This document shows positions 45,330 to 57,070 of a DNA stretch of 64,000 bases, in pieces. The stretch covers positions 10,046,838 to 10,110,837 of the forward strand of contig CM055080.1 in assembly GCA_029204045.2 (NCBI GenBank). The letters are read 5' to 3'. This DNA is from Tillandsia leiboldiana. Taxonomy: Eukaryota > Streptophyta > Magnoliopsida > Poales > Bromeliaceae. Under the pieces are notes generated by a model. It saw only the letters and a program-made list of their open reading frames with translations, was not told the DNA's origin and ran no database searches. The position numbers and the translations under genes were made by a program. Numbering within the stretch: the stretch's first letter is position 1; each line of letters starts with the position of its first letter.

Positions 45330-46090
45330 AATAAAAAAATCAAAACCTATTCGATCCACAAATAAAACCCAAAACCCATTTGATCCACAAATAAAACTGA
45401 TAACCCATTCCAACTCACAAATAAAATCCAAAACACATTCGATCCACAAATAAAACCCAAAGCCCAATCCAATCCATAAATAAAACCCAAAACCCATTCA
45501 ACCTCATCGCCTTAACACATATAATTAAGGCAAAAATTATATCTAAACCGACTAGATTCTAAATCATATACTTAGAATTTAGTCAAATCAAATTTGATCG
45601 AGCTCTAACCCATATACTTAGAGTTCATCCAAACCAACCCAACTAACCATAATACACATACTTAGGGTGTAGTTAACATTTTACTCTAGCATATATATCT
45701 AGGGTAGAAACCAAATCAACTCAACTAATCCGAATACATATACTTAGGGTTAGTCAACCTTTTACTCTAGCACATACAACTAGAGTAAAAAACATATCAA
45801 GCTCGGCCAATCCTAATACATATAGGACTTAGCCACCTCCTACTTTCGAGTAGCATCAAATCCGACCCACCTCAATACATATCCTTGGGGTTTGGTCATG
45901 TCTCCACTTTGGAACATACGCCAAATGTGGAATCAAATATAATTGGACTCTAATACATATACTTAGAGCCAATTGAACCCAATTAAATTCTAACACATAT
46001 AATTAGAGTTTAATATCGACTAGTTCTCAATACATATACTTGGGATTTAGTCAATTGCAAACCCAGCTGAATCCTAACGCATATACTTAG
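45330..46090. repeat. Two further degenerate arrays
   Basis: 45330-45500 repeats AACCCATTCGATCCACAAAT with a following AAAACCCAA, about six units. 45540-46090 repeats variants of AATACATATACTTAGGGTT separated by 30-60 bp of differing sequence, about ten units. No gene is seen. Confidence 0.65.
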
Positions 46091-46513
46091 GACTTGGTCA
46101 ATCATTAGGATACGATTTATTCTATCCTTCTCACAAAGGTCTCTTAATCGAAGGTGCCCCAATCACATGGGGGTAATTAACAATAGATGCTTGCGTCTAT
46201 TGGAAGTCATGGATCCGCAATACCTGATACCCACATACACCAATCCACATACATACAAATATTCGTCTGAATCGTGAATACCATCCCACGGGAACCCGTC
46301 CAGAAAGATGGTGAACCGCGCGAGATGAGTCATTCGAGATCGCAGACAAAGTCATTGGTGCCATTAAATTTTTGGTCATTGAACGAAGAAATGCACGATT
46401 GGTATGATAGTGATTCTCTAAAATTTAATAGATAATTGGCATAATAGTATAATCTAAGGAATAGAAATTATCTTAGTGGTAGATCTAACAGCGAAAAACT
46501 TCATAGCACCCAA

Positions 46514-46516
<3 letters not shown>

Positions 46517-46577
<61 letters not shown>
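46517..46577. repeat. (TA)n microsatellite
   Basis: About 30 TA units between two hairpin elements; the same position in the other copy (1885-1911) has only about 13 units. Confidence 0.95.
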
Positions 46578-46580
<3 letters not shown>

Positions 46581-46678
46581 CTAGTTTGGAATACTATCGA
46601 TAGCATCAGTCATTAGTGCTACTAATTTTTTAGCCCTTCAATTAAGGGATGTGCGGTTAGGATGATAGTGATCTCTTA

Positions 46679-46874
46679 GGCCTTGTTTGGAAAGGGTATA
46701 AAGAGGGGATATCCCCCCTTTATACCCAAACGAATTTGGGATATCCCCGTTTGGGGATATCCCCCCAAACGGGGATATCCCCGGGTTTGGGGGAGGGATA
46801 TCCTCACCTCCCCCAAACCGGCTGGAGATAAACCCGTCCCTTCCCAAGGCAGCAGTGCCTTGGGAAGGGACATT

Positions 46875-46924
<50 letters not shown>

Positions 46925-47743
46925 CTTTGGGCGGGTTTTTTATTTTAATTAAAATTTTTAAATTTTAAAAAATATTTATATTTTAAATTTTAAATTTTAT
47001 AAATTTTAAATTTTAAATATTTATATTTTAAATTTTAAAATTTAAATTTTAATTAAAATAGTTTATATTTTAAATTTTAAATTTTAAAATTTAAAAAATA
47101 TTTAAATTATAAATTTATAATTTTATAAAATTTAATTTTTTAAAAATTTTTTATAAATTTAAATTTAAATTTTTTTTTCCTTTCTTTTATATTCCTTTTT
47201 TTTTCGTTTTTTTTTTTCTCTTTTATGCTTCTGGGTTTTTTTTAAAAATTTTAATTTTTTATATTTTATAAATTTTAATTTTTTATATTTTATAAATTTA
47301 TATATATTTATATTTTATTAAAATTATAAATATATTTATATTTTATTAAATTATATATATTTATAAATTTATAATTTTAAAAAATAATATTAATTTTAAA
47401 ATTGTAAAATTTATATAATTTTTTTATAATTTTTGTAAAATTTATATAAATTTAAAAATTAAAATTTTTACTCCTACTTAAAATATTCTAATACATTTTT
47501 TAATTATCACATTTATAATATACATAAAAGTAAAGGTCACATCGTCATTAAACAAAAAAGTCAACTTTATACCTCTTATTCATCATTCCCAATCCAAACA
47601 CCTATTTTCTTATACCAGGTTTAAACCAGGTTTAAGCCTCATTCACATCCAAACACAATTTAGGTTTAAACCAGGTTTATCCCTTACTTTATACCTATAC
47701 CTGGTATAACTCATTCCGGTATAAGCCACATCCAAACGCTACC
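46679..47743. mobile_element. Tourist-like (PIF/Harbinger) element, 1,065 bp, TTA duplication
   Basis: Starts GGCCTTGTTTGGAAAGGG and ends with the inverted type CATCCAAACGCTACC. TTA flanks both ends (46676-46678 and 47744-47746), the standard PIF/Harbinger duplication. The paralogous segment near 2009-2014 is empty. The left end carries palindromes of GGGGATATCCCC; a T run lies at 46869-46921, and an AT-only block at 46940-47480. No transposase is present. The right part repeats AAACCAGGTTTAA words. Confidence 0.8.
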
Positions 47744-48419
47744 TTAGAGTTTAGTGGGTGATTGGTTGAATAGTAAAAATTTTAGAAGACCACTATAATT
47801 CCAACCGCATATCCTTTCATCCAAGTGCTAAAAATTAATAGCACAAATTGTATGGTGCTATCGATAGTATTCCAATCGGACAATATATAATAGTAACATT
47901 TTTATGATTTTATTAAATAATTTTATTCTATTATTTTAATTTCATTGTATTTAAAATTAAATTGTTGCAAAATATATAATTTTTATTATAACAGTTTGTA
48001 TTTATTTATTTATTACTATAGAATTTACAACAATAATTTACAATAAATGTTATTTATTGTAAAAGCTATATATTAATCATAATAATAGTATTTACTATTG
48101 ATTAAAAATGGATTTCTCCTAGTGATTTCTTTCAAGAACCCAAATGTGATGTGAATTTTTTTAGGACTACAAGACTCCAACTTTCTTTTCTTTATTAACA
48201 AATTTGAGAATAATTAGGATTACAGTTATGCACCACCTATACTCCTGTCACAATTAAGACCACACAAAAAGACAATGAGATGTTCACGTCTCCAAACATA
48301 ACCAAATATTAATGGAGCGTCGTTCACTTTTGATACTACTTATAATTCGTAAACATCAACCAGCTATTCTATCTAGAAGCATATATTAATGGAAAGAATA
48401 TATTAGTTATTATTCCAGA

Positions 48420-49453
48420 AAAAAAATGAAACAAGCCCCTTCTTTGGAAGCGTTCGGCTCACTTGTTGTCCCTGCTAACAAATAATTGTGGATCGTAAGC
48501 GCTGACCAACTATCCCAAAAACACGGCTAAGAAAGGTTGTTGGACCACTGGCCGCTAAGTCTATAGTGGACCACATTCTTATTCAACTTATTAGTTAGAT
48601 CTATTGTGGACCACATTTTTATTCAATTTATTGGACTCACCTAACTCAACTTATTTGTCTTCTGGACCTATTGTCATGGAATAGAAAATTGGGCAATAAT
48701 AAATAGCCAACAACTCCGACCTGCATCGTTAATACAAAATGTGGTAATCAAACCCATGCCATGTCACTTGTTTTGATACCACTTATGGATCGCAAGGGCT
48801 AACCAAATATCCCAAAAGCACATGTTGACCGGAATGGCGCACCCATTGTACTTAAGGGCTCAACCATCAGGCTTACGGGCTTCGACCTGACTCAATCTGT
48901 CTGAACGTTGGATTTTGTTGGGCATCTTACCGTCAGGTCTATTGTGGACTGCTTCTCTACTCAATTTATTAGTCTTTTGGGTCTATTGTCGTATGGGCAA
49001 AAAGTCGAACATATTTTAGCTAATAATAAATAACCAACAGGCAACAGTAACAAATAACATGGTGAAGGGCTCAATCTAACCTTTCAATCCAGTTTAGATA
49101 ATATTTATAACAAAAACTATATATAACATAATTTTAGTGGAATTAATATCACAATTTTAGTAGAACCTTGGCTTCTCCCTTGCTCTACGCAAATGTCAAT
49201 ACATGCATGATACATTTCCATCCAAGATGGGAAACATAAAAATAAACAAAAAGAAAATACACCCCCTTTCTCATGGAAAAACCCCTATTAAACATACTGA
49301 TTTCGCCAATTATAATCCAAATTAAACCTCGAACAATTTTGCATAAATTAAGTGGTTGCTCTTCAAATCATAATCTCAAACTTACATATGGTTGCAACAA
49401 TGCTCAACTTATAACAATGGGCTCTTTAAGTGAACCTCTAATTCTTTTGTTAA
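48420..49453. other. Repeat-derived DNA downstream of gene B
   Basis: 48470-49030 contains two diverged copies of a motif set also seen near 1330-1620 (GATACCACTTATGGATCGCA; CTGAACGTTGGATTTTGTTG; TCTATTGTGGAC). From about 49040 the sequence is not obviously repetitive and should include the 3' UTR of gene B. No additional gene is seen. Confidence 0.5.
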
Positions 49454-52400
49454 CTAAACAGTTTGTAATTGCACTGGGGGTGGTTGTTCAACATGCTCCT
49501 CACTAGGCTTAACTGCATTGCATAATTGAGCCTCTTTGCTTTTGCCCCACAAAAGGAAATAGAGCCCCATAATCACAAGCGCAGAGCCCAAGATGCTGCG
49601 AAAATCGACAAAGTAGTTGTACTAGTTAGTTCACAACATAAACATGTGGATTGCAGATCGATTCATTATATCTGGTCACAGTCACCGACTGAATGTTACC
49701 AAACTCAGATGAATATCACACTCGCTTATCAAAATTAGATCCGTCAATATCACGACTTTTCTGTCTAATGAGATAAATTACACCGACGGTCACTACATGT
49801 ATATATATGGATGGAGTTTCATTATAGCAATGAAGTTCGAATTAAATTTCTCTAATTTTCCTAGTGAGAAGATAATGTAAAAGCTGATTCAGCTAAGAGA
49901 TCGATGTGATATACCCATGACTTCATTGCAAAATCACTATTCTTTTCCAATTATCACATCATCTCAAGACATAGTTTGACAATTGAATGAGAAGCCACTT
50001 TATCTCATCTCTTAGAGATGATGTGACAGCTAAATCAGCAACTAACAAAACGATCACATTGAAATAGAAATTGGTTATAAGGTTCAATGCATAATCAATC
50101 AGAACTAATTGAAGCTCAATGACCTAAGTAAAACTTCATCGAAAGTTTAGCGACCAACGGTGCAATTTACCCTCTCTAAAAATATGAATATGTAAGATAA
50201 GGATAGAGATGAATCCAATATATATATACCTTCCAAGGTGAAGCTGTTCATGGAGGATGGAGAAATCAAAGGCAGCCACCAGGATTTGTATAAGAGGAGT
50301 GAATGCAGCAGTGAAGACTGGGCCTCTCTTCCCCACACACCATGACATTGCCAGAAACCCTAATCCAGATCCCACCACTCCCTGCATGTGATTACTTAAT
50401 CACTAATTTGATTCAGTTTAATTGAGAATGAATTAGTACTTTATTAGCTAGCTAGCAAGCAACTCTCTTTTCTGTTCCAAGATTTGTGATTTTAGAGAAA
50501 GATAACATGCTACCCGCTTCGTTTATTTTTAAAATAAATTTAGCTGAAAATGTGAAGCAAACGGGCTTCGAACTTGGGACCTCGGGTATCAATCACCAAG
50601 CTCTTTGCCACTTGCGCTAGGGACAGTCAATGTCAAATGAATGAAATTGATGTTTTGAAATTAACACTTTGTTATCTATCAAGTAGTTTGAATTTGTTAT
50701 ATTTCTTATTCCTTACCGAAAATACGACGGTAACAATCTCCAACTTCTTCTTCAAAACCCACACAGAGAAGCTCTTCTGAGTAGCCAAACTCAGTGCAGA
50801 AGCTTGTACAAAGCTGAGTGAGAATATGAGAGCAGTAGCAGAATAAATAGCAGGGTATTTCTTGCACACTTTAGATTGCAGCAGGAACCAAGAAGCCCAA
50901 ACAAATGAGCCTGCTAGGAGGGCAATCGACCCAACCAACTGCTTTGTGTTGGAGCTGTACTCCACTTGGTAGGGCTTTAGGGTTTGTGTAGTTGAGTGTT
51001 TGTGGGTTAGGGTTGGGCCTTGGTAGAGAGTGAGGAGAATTGCACCACTCAAGCATGTGACTGTTCCTAGCAACTTTGATATCCCAGCTTTGCTCTTCAG
51101 GTTTAGTGTCTCCAACCTGCAAAATAGTTTTTAGAGGGTAAGTTAACAACATTACAACGGTCGGAAATGAAATTGTAATATATCCGAAAGTTTAGATTCT
51201 AAAGCGCTAAAGTTAAAGAAGGTAAAAGGGCGAAACAAAACAACTAATGCGGCCCAAGTCGGAGACTACGTTAACTTTGTTTATTGCATGACAACTTTGT
51301 CGAGAACCCTTTTAGTTGTATGCCCAAAAGCCAACCCCATGTCGACAAGCTTTATCTGCTACAATAACACCCACCACCGTAAATACTACTACTACTACTA
51401 AGGGTTGGAGCTTTTGCACATCGTAGTGCAGTACGTTTTCGATCATGGATTGCACTACAATGTAACTATCCGGCCCACTAGCAATAATAACTCGTTGGAT
51501 CTAAACCACCAGCTCAAAATACTTAAGTCTAGTTATTATTACTAATATCAATGATCTCTTATAAACTCAATCACAATTCCATCCATTTCCATCGGATGTG
51601 AGACTATTGAAGTTATTAGATCTGGCGTCTTCATCAGCCTAAACACACACACACAATCCAAAATTACCATGCGAACATAGTCTGTCACCTTGTCCTTCAA
51701 ACCCTGAATCAGATGAGACTCGTCATACATTTTCGACTGGTGATTGACTCTGATAACGAATGTAATGATCCAGCCCACTAGCAATAATAACTCGTTGGGC
51801 CCAAACTACCGGCCTAAAATGCTAAAGCTCAGTTATTATTACTTATAGATTCAATTCGATGAGGAACTATTGGGGTGTCACATTGGCCAAACAAGACATT
51901 TGAGTTGCGCTCCCGAGATGTTATGAAATGGCAATTGGTATCTCCCCTAGAGAAGCCTAGCTCTCGCGACCTCCATAATAGCTAGGCTCGGGTGGAGATT
52001 TTCAAATTTCAATGCCATGTTTTCGAACCAGAATAATGCGACTCCAAAACACTATTAGCTAGGTTTTCCAAAACATGAAAGTGGTTGTATGTCGCACAAT
52101 TCCTTCAACATTCCTATAACATGCAAAGGACACATTCCATCTTATCTAAACAACAGCAACCTCAGCTTGCAATTGAAGTAGGCATTTTTTTTGGTTCCAC
52201 ATATGCTACCAAACTTTTCCAATAGAAAAGATATAGTATAGTATATATATATATGTTAGTTCCACTAATTGCACTCACATCAGTAGTGGATATACAATGT
52301 AGTATATCTCAAAAAAAAAGAAAGAATAAAAGACAATGAAAATTCTTTGGAGCTTTATATTTTTGATTCTACAAAATGGTGGTGGAAATCGCAGTCGGAG

Positions 52401-53319
52401 AAATCTTCAGTTACCTTTGCCAAAGAAGCATCTCGTGCGTCTACATAGTTTTCTAGTAGACGTTACCTCTACCATTTTTTCTAAAGCTTTCAAGTGATAG
52501 GATTTGATTAAATTTGTAATTAAATCTTAATTGGACTAGAATTAATATTTAAATCGTTTCGAGATAAATTAATTTAGATTTAAATATTAATTAGAGTATG
52601 ATTTCTAAATATACTAAGATTTGGATACATTTTGTGTACGACGAGAGAAAATGGTGAATCAGATTCAGAAAGAGAGTTCGGCGGATTAAAGCTCCTCTAT
52701 TATAGAATAAGAGTTAGGAATAATTCTTCTCTTAGTTAGTGAATCTTATTTTATTTTGATTTTTTTTTTTTTTCAGTTGTGTCGATTTCAGTTTCTGTCG
52801 AAGAGACGGATTTATAATAAAAATTTGATTTGACGTTTTTGTCGCAGAATCACAACAACCGGTATCGAAGCAAATATCGAATCAACAACAATCAATATCA
52901 GAATAGATTACGAATTTATAAAATCTAATAACAGCACGAGTACCAGATTCTCAATTTAGACTAGCTATAGAGACCTTCATTGAACCAACAAAGAGCTACA
53001 AGCTAGTAATACCATTACCATGACCATAACAAGCAAAGTTAAGGAAAAGGGTTCATTTCCAATTTAGTACCTAAAACCAACTTTTACAGCAAATCAAATT
53101 GCAACCATGCATGCTTCTAACACCTTAGCTTACAACTAAAGCAGCATTTTTATTATTATTATTATTATTTTTTTGGGTCCCATGGATGCCTCTAACATCA
53201 ATTTCAATAGCCAAACACTAAAAGGATGTGCATTATAGTTCTAATAAAAGTAATGTAACTGGCATTGTTTGCTTCGAAGATAAAAAGGAGAATAAGGGTC
53301 TTATTCCTTTCCTATCGAG

Positions 53320-53356
<37 letters not shown>

Positions 53357-55099
53357 ATTTCCCTCTTAACGGAACAATAGCCAAACAATTCTAATTTTGG
53401 TGGATTTAATTGTTGTTCCACCAAAATGGAATTTCTCCTCTTATACTTATATTTAAATTAATTTATTATATATTAATTAACTAGATAAATAATGAACTAA
53501 TTGATTTATAACTCTAATAAATATTTAATGAACTATTTGAGCAATTATTTTATTATTATTTATAATTAATTAGCTAATTAAATAATTAATTATTCAGTAT
53601 GTTGTTAATACAATAACTAATATTATTTATATTGATTAATTAATTAATTAATATTTTGACTAATTTAATTATTTTCTTAATTAATTATCTAAGTATTAAA
53701 TAATTAACTAATTTATTTATAAATTTATTAATTTATTAAATTACTTGTGATTAATTAAATTATTTAATTAACGGTACTCATTGTTAATTTATTAATTAAA
53801 TGTTCATGATTAATTAGTAAATTAAGTAAGTTGAATTATTATTTAAATAATATTTTTATGTTGTTTAATTAGATAAATTATTATTATTTTATAACTATAA
53901 TTATGCTTATTCTTATTATTCCAATTTAACTATACAAATATTATTATTTTTTTTTCATCCAAATACAAAATTCTGCTTATTTCAATAATTGTATCTATAT
54001 AAAAAATAAACTAAAATAAATTATTTTCGGACCAAACAATTAATGCCCTAAAGTAAATAAAACATATCAAGATTACTATATTTGATGAGTATAATGCGAG
54101 AGTTGTCACAAAATACCGCAGCGGTAAAGCGATGAGGAAGGTGAATATCGGAGCCATGTTGAGGAACGCGCAGGAGAATGTCGCAGATGTGTACTGCAGG
54201 CCGACGAAGAAAAGGTACTGTGGTAGAGCAGCACTGCAGATCGCAGATCGCAGATCGCAGATCAATAGGTAACTCAACATGATCACATAACATTTATCAG
54301 TCACGAGTTTTGCATGTTTAAAAGCGTTTCCGAAACATTTTGCATAAATTTGTTGGATTTTTGCATACTCTATGTCTACAATAGTGGTTTAATTTGAGAT
54401 AGAATTTAAATAAAAAATTTGTTAGGCTCGAGTCGGATACAAAACAAGATATTTTAGATCTGGTTAGATTGGGTCAAGTAAGATTAGTCGACCCGAATTT
54501 TCTTGAGCTTAGTTTATTGAATTTTGAGACGTGACCAAACTCAGTGAATTAGACAAAACCTGGGTTTAACATGCATGTGCTATATATACTTTGTAAACTT
54601 TTATAATAATATAGTAACTTCTTTTGTAATTTCTTACCCAAACAATCCACTGAAGAAGAGATAAACGAAGATCTCGAACGTAAGTTTTGGCCTCGTCTTC
54701 CTAAAAAAAATAGTGAGAAAAAAAAAAAATTAAAGTCAACATTTTTAAAAGATTCAACACATCACTAATGAAAGTTACTTACTTTGGTAACTAAAGAGTT
54801 TTGAATAATACAATTAAAAAATTTATTAAATTTATTTTTTAAAATAGTTCTACTTAAACAGCATTTACGTAGAGAAAAATAGTAAATTCATATATAGCTG
54901 ATATATATGGAACTTGCCTTTCATAGAGAAATGCGATAGGAGCCATGAAGAGAGTGGCGACAAGCTGACGCAGCGTAACGAAGACGAGACGATTCATCCC
55001 CTCGTCGATCACCTTCTTGATCATTGCGTTCATCACCGCGAACGCGACATCGACTGCGAGCATCACCGCGATCGGCCCCCACTCCCTCCACCACCCCAT
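49454..55099 (-). CDS. WAT1-related (UMAMIT-type, EamA domain) transporter, gene B, 6 exons
   Basis: Predicted 351-aa ten-helix transporter of the same family as gene A; substrate unknown. Exons: 55099-54918, 54700-54638, 54233-54117, 51116-50717, 50381-50230, 49595-49454. All phases join. The first intron begins GCAAGT, a GC-AG intron; reading frame and family alignment (YER|KTRPKLT) require that donor. The other introns are GT-AG. Two EamA repeats are seen. Hallmarks: MGWWREWGPIAV start, FLYER, FFSGLFGAALPQYLFFVGLQ, YTSATFSCAFLNMAPIFTFL, RLETLNLKS, SWFLLQSKV, GKRGPVFTAAFTPL and LYFLLWGKSKE near the C-terminus. Exon 4 covers what is two exons (4 and 5) in gene A, so one intron was lost or gained. 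The upstream GTG repeat is in frame but has no ATG, so the start is at 55099. Confidence 0.88.
50506..50630 (-). mobile_element. tRNA-derived SINE in gene B intron 4
   Basis: On the minus strand, an A box CTAGCGCAAGTGG (50609-50621) is followed by GCTTGGTGATTGATACCC and a B box GTTCGAAGCCC (50563-50573). This is the RNA polymerase III promoter layout of tRNA-related plant SINEs. The 3' part (TTCAGCTAAATTTATTTT) also recurs in the decayed copy at 3705-3838. It resembles the plant Au-like SINE type, by motif only. It is in sense orientation with the gene. Confidence 0.7.
51461..51882 (-). mobile_element. TRIM copy 5 (in gene B intron 3)
   Basis: LTR-like repeats at 51461-51608 (starts TGTAACTATCCGGCCCACTA) and 51759-51882 (ends GGGGTGTCACA). 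PBS-like GACTCTGATAACGAATGTAA precedes the second repeat. TG and CA ends are visible. Same orientation as the other copies and as gene B. Confidence 0.75.
51883..54116. other. Rest of gene B intron 3
   Basis: 3-kb intron. It holds an (AAT/TTA)-rich block (53450-53900) of ATTAATTA words, a poly(A) tract (53323-53351) and a region (52590-52960) with words also found near 5340-5720 (GAGGAATCC / TTCTCTTGGTTA; GACGGATTTATGATAAAAAT; GACGTTTT). That match indicates a dispersed repeat. No gene is seen on either strand. Confidence 0.5.
54234..54265 (-). repeat. Heptamer repeat at the intron 2 acceptor of gene B
   Basis: On the gene strand, GATCTGC/GATCTGCGATC units (period 7, four copies) run directly into the 3' splice site CTGCAG. 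It replaces the usual polypyrimidine tract. Confidence 0.75.
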
Positions 55100-55141
55100 C
55101 TTCTTCACCACCACCACCACCACCACCACTGTTGTATACAC
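55100..55141 (-). repeat. (GTG)n tract just before the gene B start
   Basis: Seven or eight GTG triplets lie 5' of the ATG at 55099, followed by AAGAAG. The frame upstream is closed by a TGA at 55144-55142, and there is no ATG in it. The tract is therefore in the 5' UTR, not coding. Confidence 0.7.
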
Positions 55142-55200
55142 TCAAACAAAACTTGTTAACACTCTTCTAACTTGGCTTTAGGTTTCACTATCACAACTTA

Positions 55201-55212
55201 GGCTATTTATGG
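55201..55212 (-). promoter_or_regulatory. Putative TATA box of gene B
   Basis: CCATAAATAGCC on the gene strand, about 105 bases before the ATG. This spacing allows a 5' UTR of about 70-80 bases. Motif-based only. Confidence 0.5.
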
Positions 55213-56512
55213 ACCCCTATAAGCCCCATTTTTTTTTTTTCTTTTTTCTTTTTTTCCTCCTTTTATTTTAGTCATTTCATGCATGTACTTTTCCACTAAA
55301 TATCTATGTGGTATCACCAACCTATCGTCACTCTTTAAACATGAGAAATGTCGTTTATTTTTACTTTATAATTACTTTAAATAGATTCCATCCGCTACGT
55401 TGAATTCAACCATTACGAATTTATGTTTTTTTTTTTAAATTTGAATCGATTCAAATTTAAAAAATTTATTCTCTTCTTTTTTCTGCATTTATTATTATTA
55501 CCGAAATTATTATTATTATTTTTCGTATATTTGTGTTGGTTGTGCATACCCGATGATTCATCAAATTTTCAACATTAACTACTGGTTATAAAATTATAAA
55601 AAAATAATAATTTTAATAAAATTTATAATTTAATTTACCGATTATTTAAATTTTATGAATTTATTGCGAGTTGATGAAAATAATTTTATCCTTATTTTCT
55701 CTATAGGAAAATATAGCATACCATTTAAAAGAAATTAATTTCATGAGAAAAATAAAATAAAATAAAAATATATGGACTCATTATTTGCTATAAAATGATA
55801 AAAACCAAAAAGTTTTGGTGAGATCACTAACAAATTAACTAGAAATTTTAAATTGACTCGACTTAACCCACTAAATTGTAAAGTATTCAAAAGGTAAGTA
55901 AACACCAATGAAAATAATTAAAGTTGAGGGGCCCTTAAAACATTATCACCCAAAAGAAACAAATAAATAAATAAAGGTAATAGGACATTGCATGGTATCT
56001 ACATGTGAGTGGTGGTGATGAGATGGAAACAATTAATGAACACATGATTAATTAAAAGGTGTGTTGGAGACAAAAGTTTTATATGCAGCAGCCACGTCAG
56101 CACAAATAAAATACGAGCTCACGAATAATAAATTAAATTATTAATTAAAATTTATAAAATATAAAATTTATTATATATATATATTTAAGTTACATTGAGC
56201 TGAACATGAATAAGCTAATTTCAGCTCGTGTTGAACTTGTTAAAATTTTGAACAAAAAAGTTCAACTTAATTATATTTAGCTTGTTTATTTAATAAGTAA
56301 TTGATTTTGATCTCAGTGGAGCCATAAAAATTAACAACCTAATCAAATATTTTTTTAAAAAAATAAAAATATAATAATAATAATAATTTTTTAAATCATG
56401 ATAGAGTAGATGAACTTTCTGGAATATTTATAATTGGATGAAGTGATTGAATAGAAGAATAGTTATGACTATAGCACTTGGTAAGAAGAATATGTGATCA
56501 ATTATAACGATT
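55213..56512. other. Intergenic AT-rich DNA upstream of gene B, no gene seen
   Basis: T runs (55229-55258), an (ATT)n-like stretch near 55490-55520 and scattered A/T words. 56180-56290 has a faint GAGCTGAACATGAATAAGC remnant of the GAGCCGAACACGAGC element family. No open coding frame is supported. Confidence 0.5.
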
Positions 56513-57070
56513 CAACCAACTAATAATAATAAATAATTAAATTTAAATTATCAATCTAAAATATTTAAATTTAATTATTATTATTAATATTTATAATATT
56601 TTATATATACAACTATAATTCAATTCTGAGATTATTTGAGTGTCATAGACTTTTTCTTTTTATCGGTCCCATCACACACATAATTCAAAATAATCATGTG
56701 ATTTAAGACTTATCTCGCTAATCTTATTATTCAAATCTTAACCTAACCTATCACATTATTATTCAAATTCTAACTCGGTCAAGACTCGTCATATATTTTC
56801 AGAGACTTATCTCGCTAACTTTATTATTCAAATCTTAACATGTCACATTGTTATTCAAATTCTAATTCGGTATAGACACGTCACATATTTTCAACCGATA
56901 ATTAACTCTAATATCAAATATAATGATCCGACTCATTAATACTAATAATTCGTTAAATTCAAAAATAAAAAATATTTAAATTTAATTATTATTACTAATT
57001 TTTATTTTACTTTATATATTCAATCATCAGCACAATATTATTTTTATTCGATACGAAAATATTAATACGG
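56513..57070 (-). mobile_element. TRIM copy 6, decayed
   Basis: Begins ATAACGATTCAACCAACTAA and keeps ATCTAAAATATTTAAATTTA, GAGTGTCATAGACTTTTTCT and the interior CTAACTCGGTCAAGACTCGT. An interior stretch of about 70 bp (TCTCGCTAA...TTATTATTCAAAT) is duplicated. The PBS-like AACTCTAATATCAAATATAA precedes the second repeat. Many A/T substitutions; same orientation. Confidence 0.6.

Larger units (their letters stand above)
42034..46348. mobile_element. 4.3-kb insertion of successive tandem arrays; candidate solo LTR
   Basis: Compared with the uninterrupted copy near 1690, everything here is extra. Possible borders are TGTTTGAGG (42034) and CAGACA (46348), which have TG...CA ends, with AATT to the left and AAGT to the right as a mutated target duplication. 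A clear TATA box (CTATAAATAGAGG, 43289-43301) on the plus strand fits an LTR promoter. Inside are successive arrays: AAATTTGAACATA words (42340-43140), CCCATATTCCACCACAAA units (43325-43590), GATCAACTTCATCAACC units (43690-43790), the GCCGGTTAGGACC minisatellite, and AACCCATTCGATCCACAAA and CATATACTTAGGGT arrays. No retroviral coding region is present. LTR identity is inference. Confidence 0.4.
41070..48400. repeat. ~2-kb duplicated segment, copy 2, split by two insertions
   Basis: 41070-42031 matches 636-1695, 46350-46678 matches about 1696-2012, and 47747-48400 matches about 2013-2690. The two gaps are a 4.3-kb insertion (about 42034-46348) and a 1,065-bp Tourist-like element (46679-47743). 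(TA)n tracts differ in length between the copies. No gene is seen. Confidence 0.6.

Noticed and set aside
46683..46952. 89-codon frame with repeated GYPP words
   Set aside because: Translation of GGGGATATCCCC palindromes and a T run within the Tourist-like element.
54914..55159. Plus-strand and alternate-frame ORFs over gene B exon 1
   Set aside because: They are shadows of the exon; the histidine run is the complement of the (GTG)n tract.
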